This document shows positions 63,001 through 64,000 of a DNA stretch of 64,000 nucleotides, in pieces. The DNA lies in assembly GCA_014871385.1 (NCBI GenBank), contig CM026426.1, forward strand, positions 72,861,573-72,925,572. The letters are read 5' to 3'. The notes below the pieces were generated by a model. It was not told where the DNA came from. It did no database searches and saw only the letters and a program-made list of their open reading frames with translations. The first letter of the stretch is position 1. The number at the start of each line of letters is the position of its first letter. The DNA is from Ceratodon purpureus. Taxonomy: Eukaryota; Streptophyta; Bryopsida; Pseudoditrichales; Ditrichaceae. Made by a program: the position numbers and the translations under genes.

Positions 63001-63839
63001 CGGCGATACTACCATGCCTTGTCCAACAGACCAGGCGTTTTTGGAGAAGGCGCCGTCATTGGAACTGTAGACAGGCTAGGGAGTATTATAGCCGTGCTCC
63101 ACGTACATAGTGGCCTATGTACTACTTTCTATGGTTGCTGATGATTGGTTTTCCAGAAGAGATGTATCAGTACAGAAAGCTATTGTTTTATTCTTCTTCA
63201 TAATTGTTTTACTTCTTATGATCCTTGTCTTGGAAAATGTATGACTTCTGGCAGGTAACTCAGACACAGGATATGTTGCCAGCGCCATCTTGTCCTCCTG
63301 ATTTGACGAATGGAGTGGACAGTGAATTGGGACATTGTGTACAGCACATAGTGGACTCCATAGGCGTCATCAACAATCTCTGAATACTTCCAAAGACAAA
63401 GTCGCGTATCCTAGTTCCCCTTTGCAGAATGCTCTTAATGGCAAGAGTGAGACCTCTGGGAGAAATGGGAGTTCAACATTTGGAGCGCAAGTTTGTCAAA
63501 GGTTATAGAGATGGAGACCAAGTCATGTACATTTCCATGTACAACCACGAAGAGAAGACAGCCGATGTCACTGAGGAGACCAAGGCTGAGTGGAGCCCTT
63601 GTTGGCAAAAAGCGAATGATGCTTTCGAAGATGAGCTCTTGGCCGACTCGGATTGGAAGGAGTTTTCTGGGAAGATGTTTTGTGTCTGGGAAGGTAACCA
63701 TCGCCTTGCCGCATGGTACAGACATATCAACAACCATCATAGTGAAGATCTAGCGTGTCACATCTCTGTGCATTGCATTGTTCTTGACCCACGCGGTCAT
63801 GTGGGAAACCTTCTTCATGCCTTGCACGACATCAACTAG
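60078..63839 (+). pseudogene. Decayed multi-exon gene with CTD-like heptads and a ParB-like motif
   Basis: The first frame (60078-60491) is basic and broken by TGA 60270. The next exon opens near 60748 after TTGTGCAG and keeps one frame to 62445 except for TGA 61078, TGA 61336 and TAG 61582; it contains an Ala/Glu-rich helix region and Gly/Arg repeats. A small exon (62525-62583) and another from 62701 follow. The latter has three heptads of the form Y-x-P-T-S-P-x at 62856-62918, then an Arg-rich end. The last piece (about 63384-63839) reads VRPLGEMGV, a domain, and FCVWEGNHRLAAWYRH, a ParB/Srx-like signature comparable to NGQHSIVAS of the giant gene. The pieces are probably one gene by order and strand, but not all junctions were fixed. 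The gene may continue past the window. Confidence 0.45.
61860..62440 (+). repeat. GC-rich minisatellite of about 110 bp
   Basis: Five units carry 'gacagccatggccgcgg' and 'attctgtacagaatgt' (the latter a palindrome). The reading frame is kept through all units. The open frames on the minus strand across this stretch are shadows of the repeat. Confidence 0.7.
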
Positions 63840-64000
63840 TAAGAATTAACTCCCTCTATTTTGTCCACACCTCTTGCACAATGCTTCAACTCGTACTTTA
63901 TGCATTTTATTGACTACCGTCTATTCGTACAGGTCTACAGAAAATGATCATGTAAAGAGTAATCTTCCGGCAAATCTTTTCCGAATTCGCTCCTTCGGTG

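Overview
The window is nuclear DNA of a green plant. Introns follow GT-AG, the unannotated DNA is AT-rich, one patch holds degenerate TTTAGGG telomere-type motifs, and there are plant MULE and pogo-type transposase remains. Several hypothetical families (an N-terminal domain, a coiled coil and a C-terminal RING-like cysteine cluster; a SWIM-finger MULE) look to me like families expanded in mosses and charophyte algae. Placement below 'streptophyte, probably bryophyte or charophyte' is inference. No rRNA, tRNA or ordinary housekeeping gene was found.

The main object is a 21.6-kb DNA transposon-like element at 24878-46502. It sits inside one arm of a large inverted duplication. The left arm (8128-11750) carries the same sequence without the element, so the window holds both the filled site and the empty site. 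The element has 25-bp terminal inverted repeats with one mismatch and an apparent TATA target duplication. It carries two long divergent genes that both look intact. Gene A (minus strand, 33419-26482) has seven coding exons whose phases all agree, giving a predicted protein of about 1,801 residues: ParB/Srx-like domain, beta-class DNA-methyltransferase-like domain, charged coiled coil, acidic linker and an FCP1/NIF-like HAD domain. Gene B (plus strand, 42427-45246) is a 939-residue DUF7869-like protein with RNase H-type acidic motifs and is the probable transposase. A short palindrome (AGCTCACTGTGAGCT and variants) occurs dozens of times across the element. It forms arrays in both leader introns and downstream of gene B, appears singly in several gene A introns, and occurs once inside a coding exon. 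I saw no matching array outside the element.

The flanking DNA is mostly decayed. Left flank: a four-stop pseudogene (36-1954); a coiled-coil/RING-like pseudogene (6014-3942); the left duplication arm with tandem units of about 190 bp; a second decayed family member (14770-13148); a MITE-like inverted repeat (15645-16405); a third coiled-coil/RING-like gene with one in-frame TAG (17316-20948); and a frameshifted pseudogene (23640-22559). Right flank: the other duplication arm; a five-stop pseudogene related to the 14-kb one (50533-52577); a pogo-type remnant (54042-54660); a SWIM-finger MULE relic (59516-56086); and a decayed multi-exon gene at the right edge (60078-63839) with RNA polymerase II CTD-like heptads and a second ParB-like motif.

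Many decayed frames are open over hundreds of codons and broken mainly by nonsense codons. Several of these stops fall where CGA, CAG/CAA or TGG codons are expected, which fits C-to-T decay of methylated repeats. The two genes of the 21.6-kb element show no such damage, so the element looks young.
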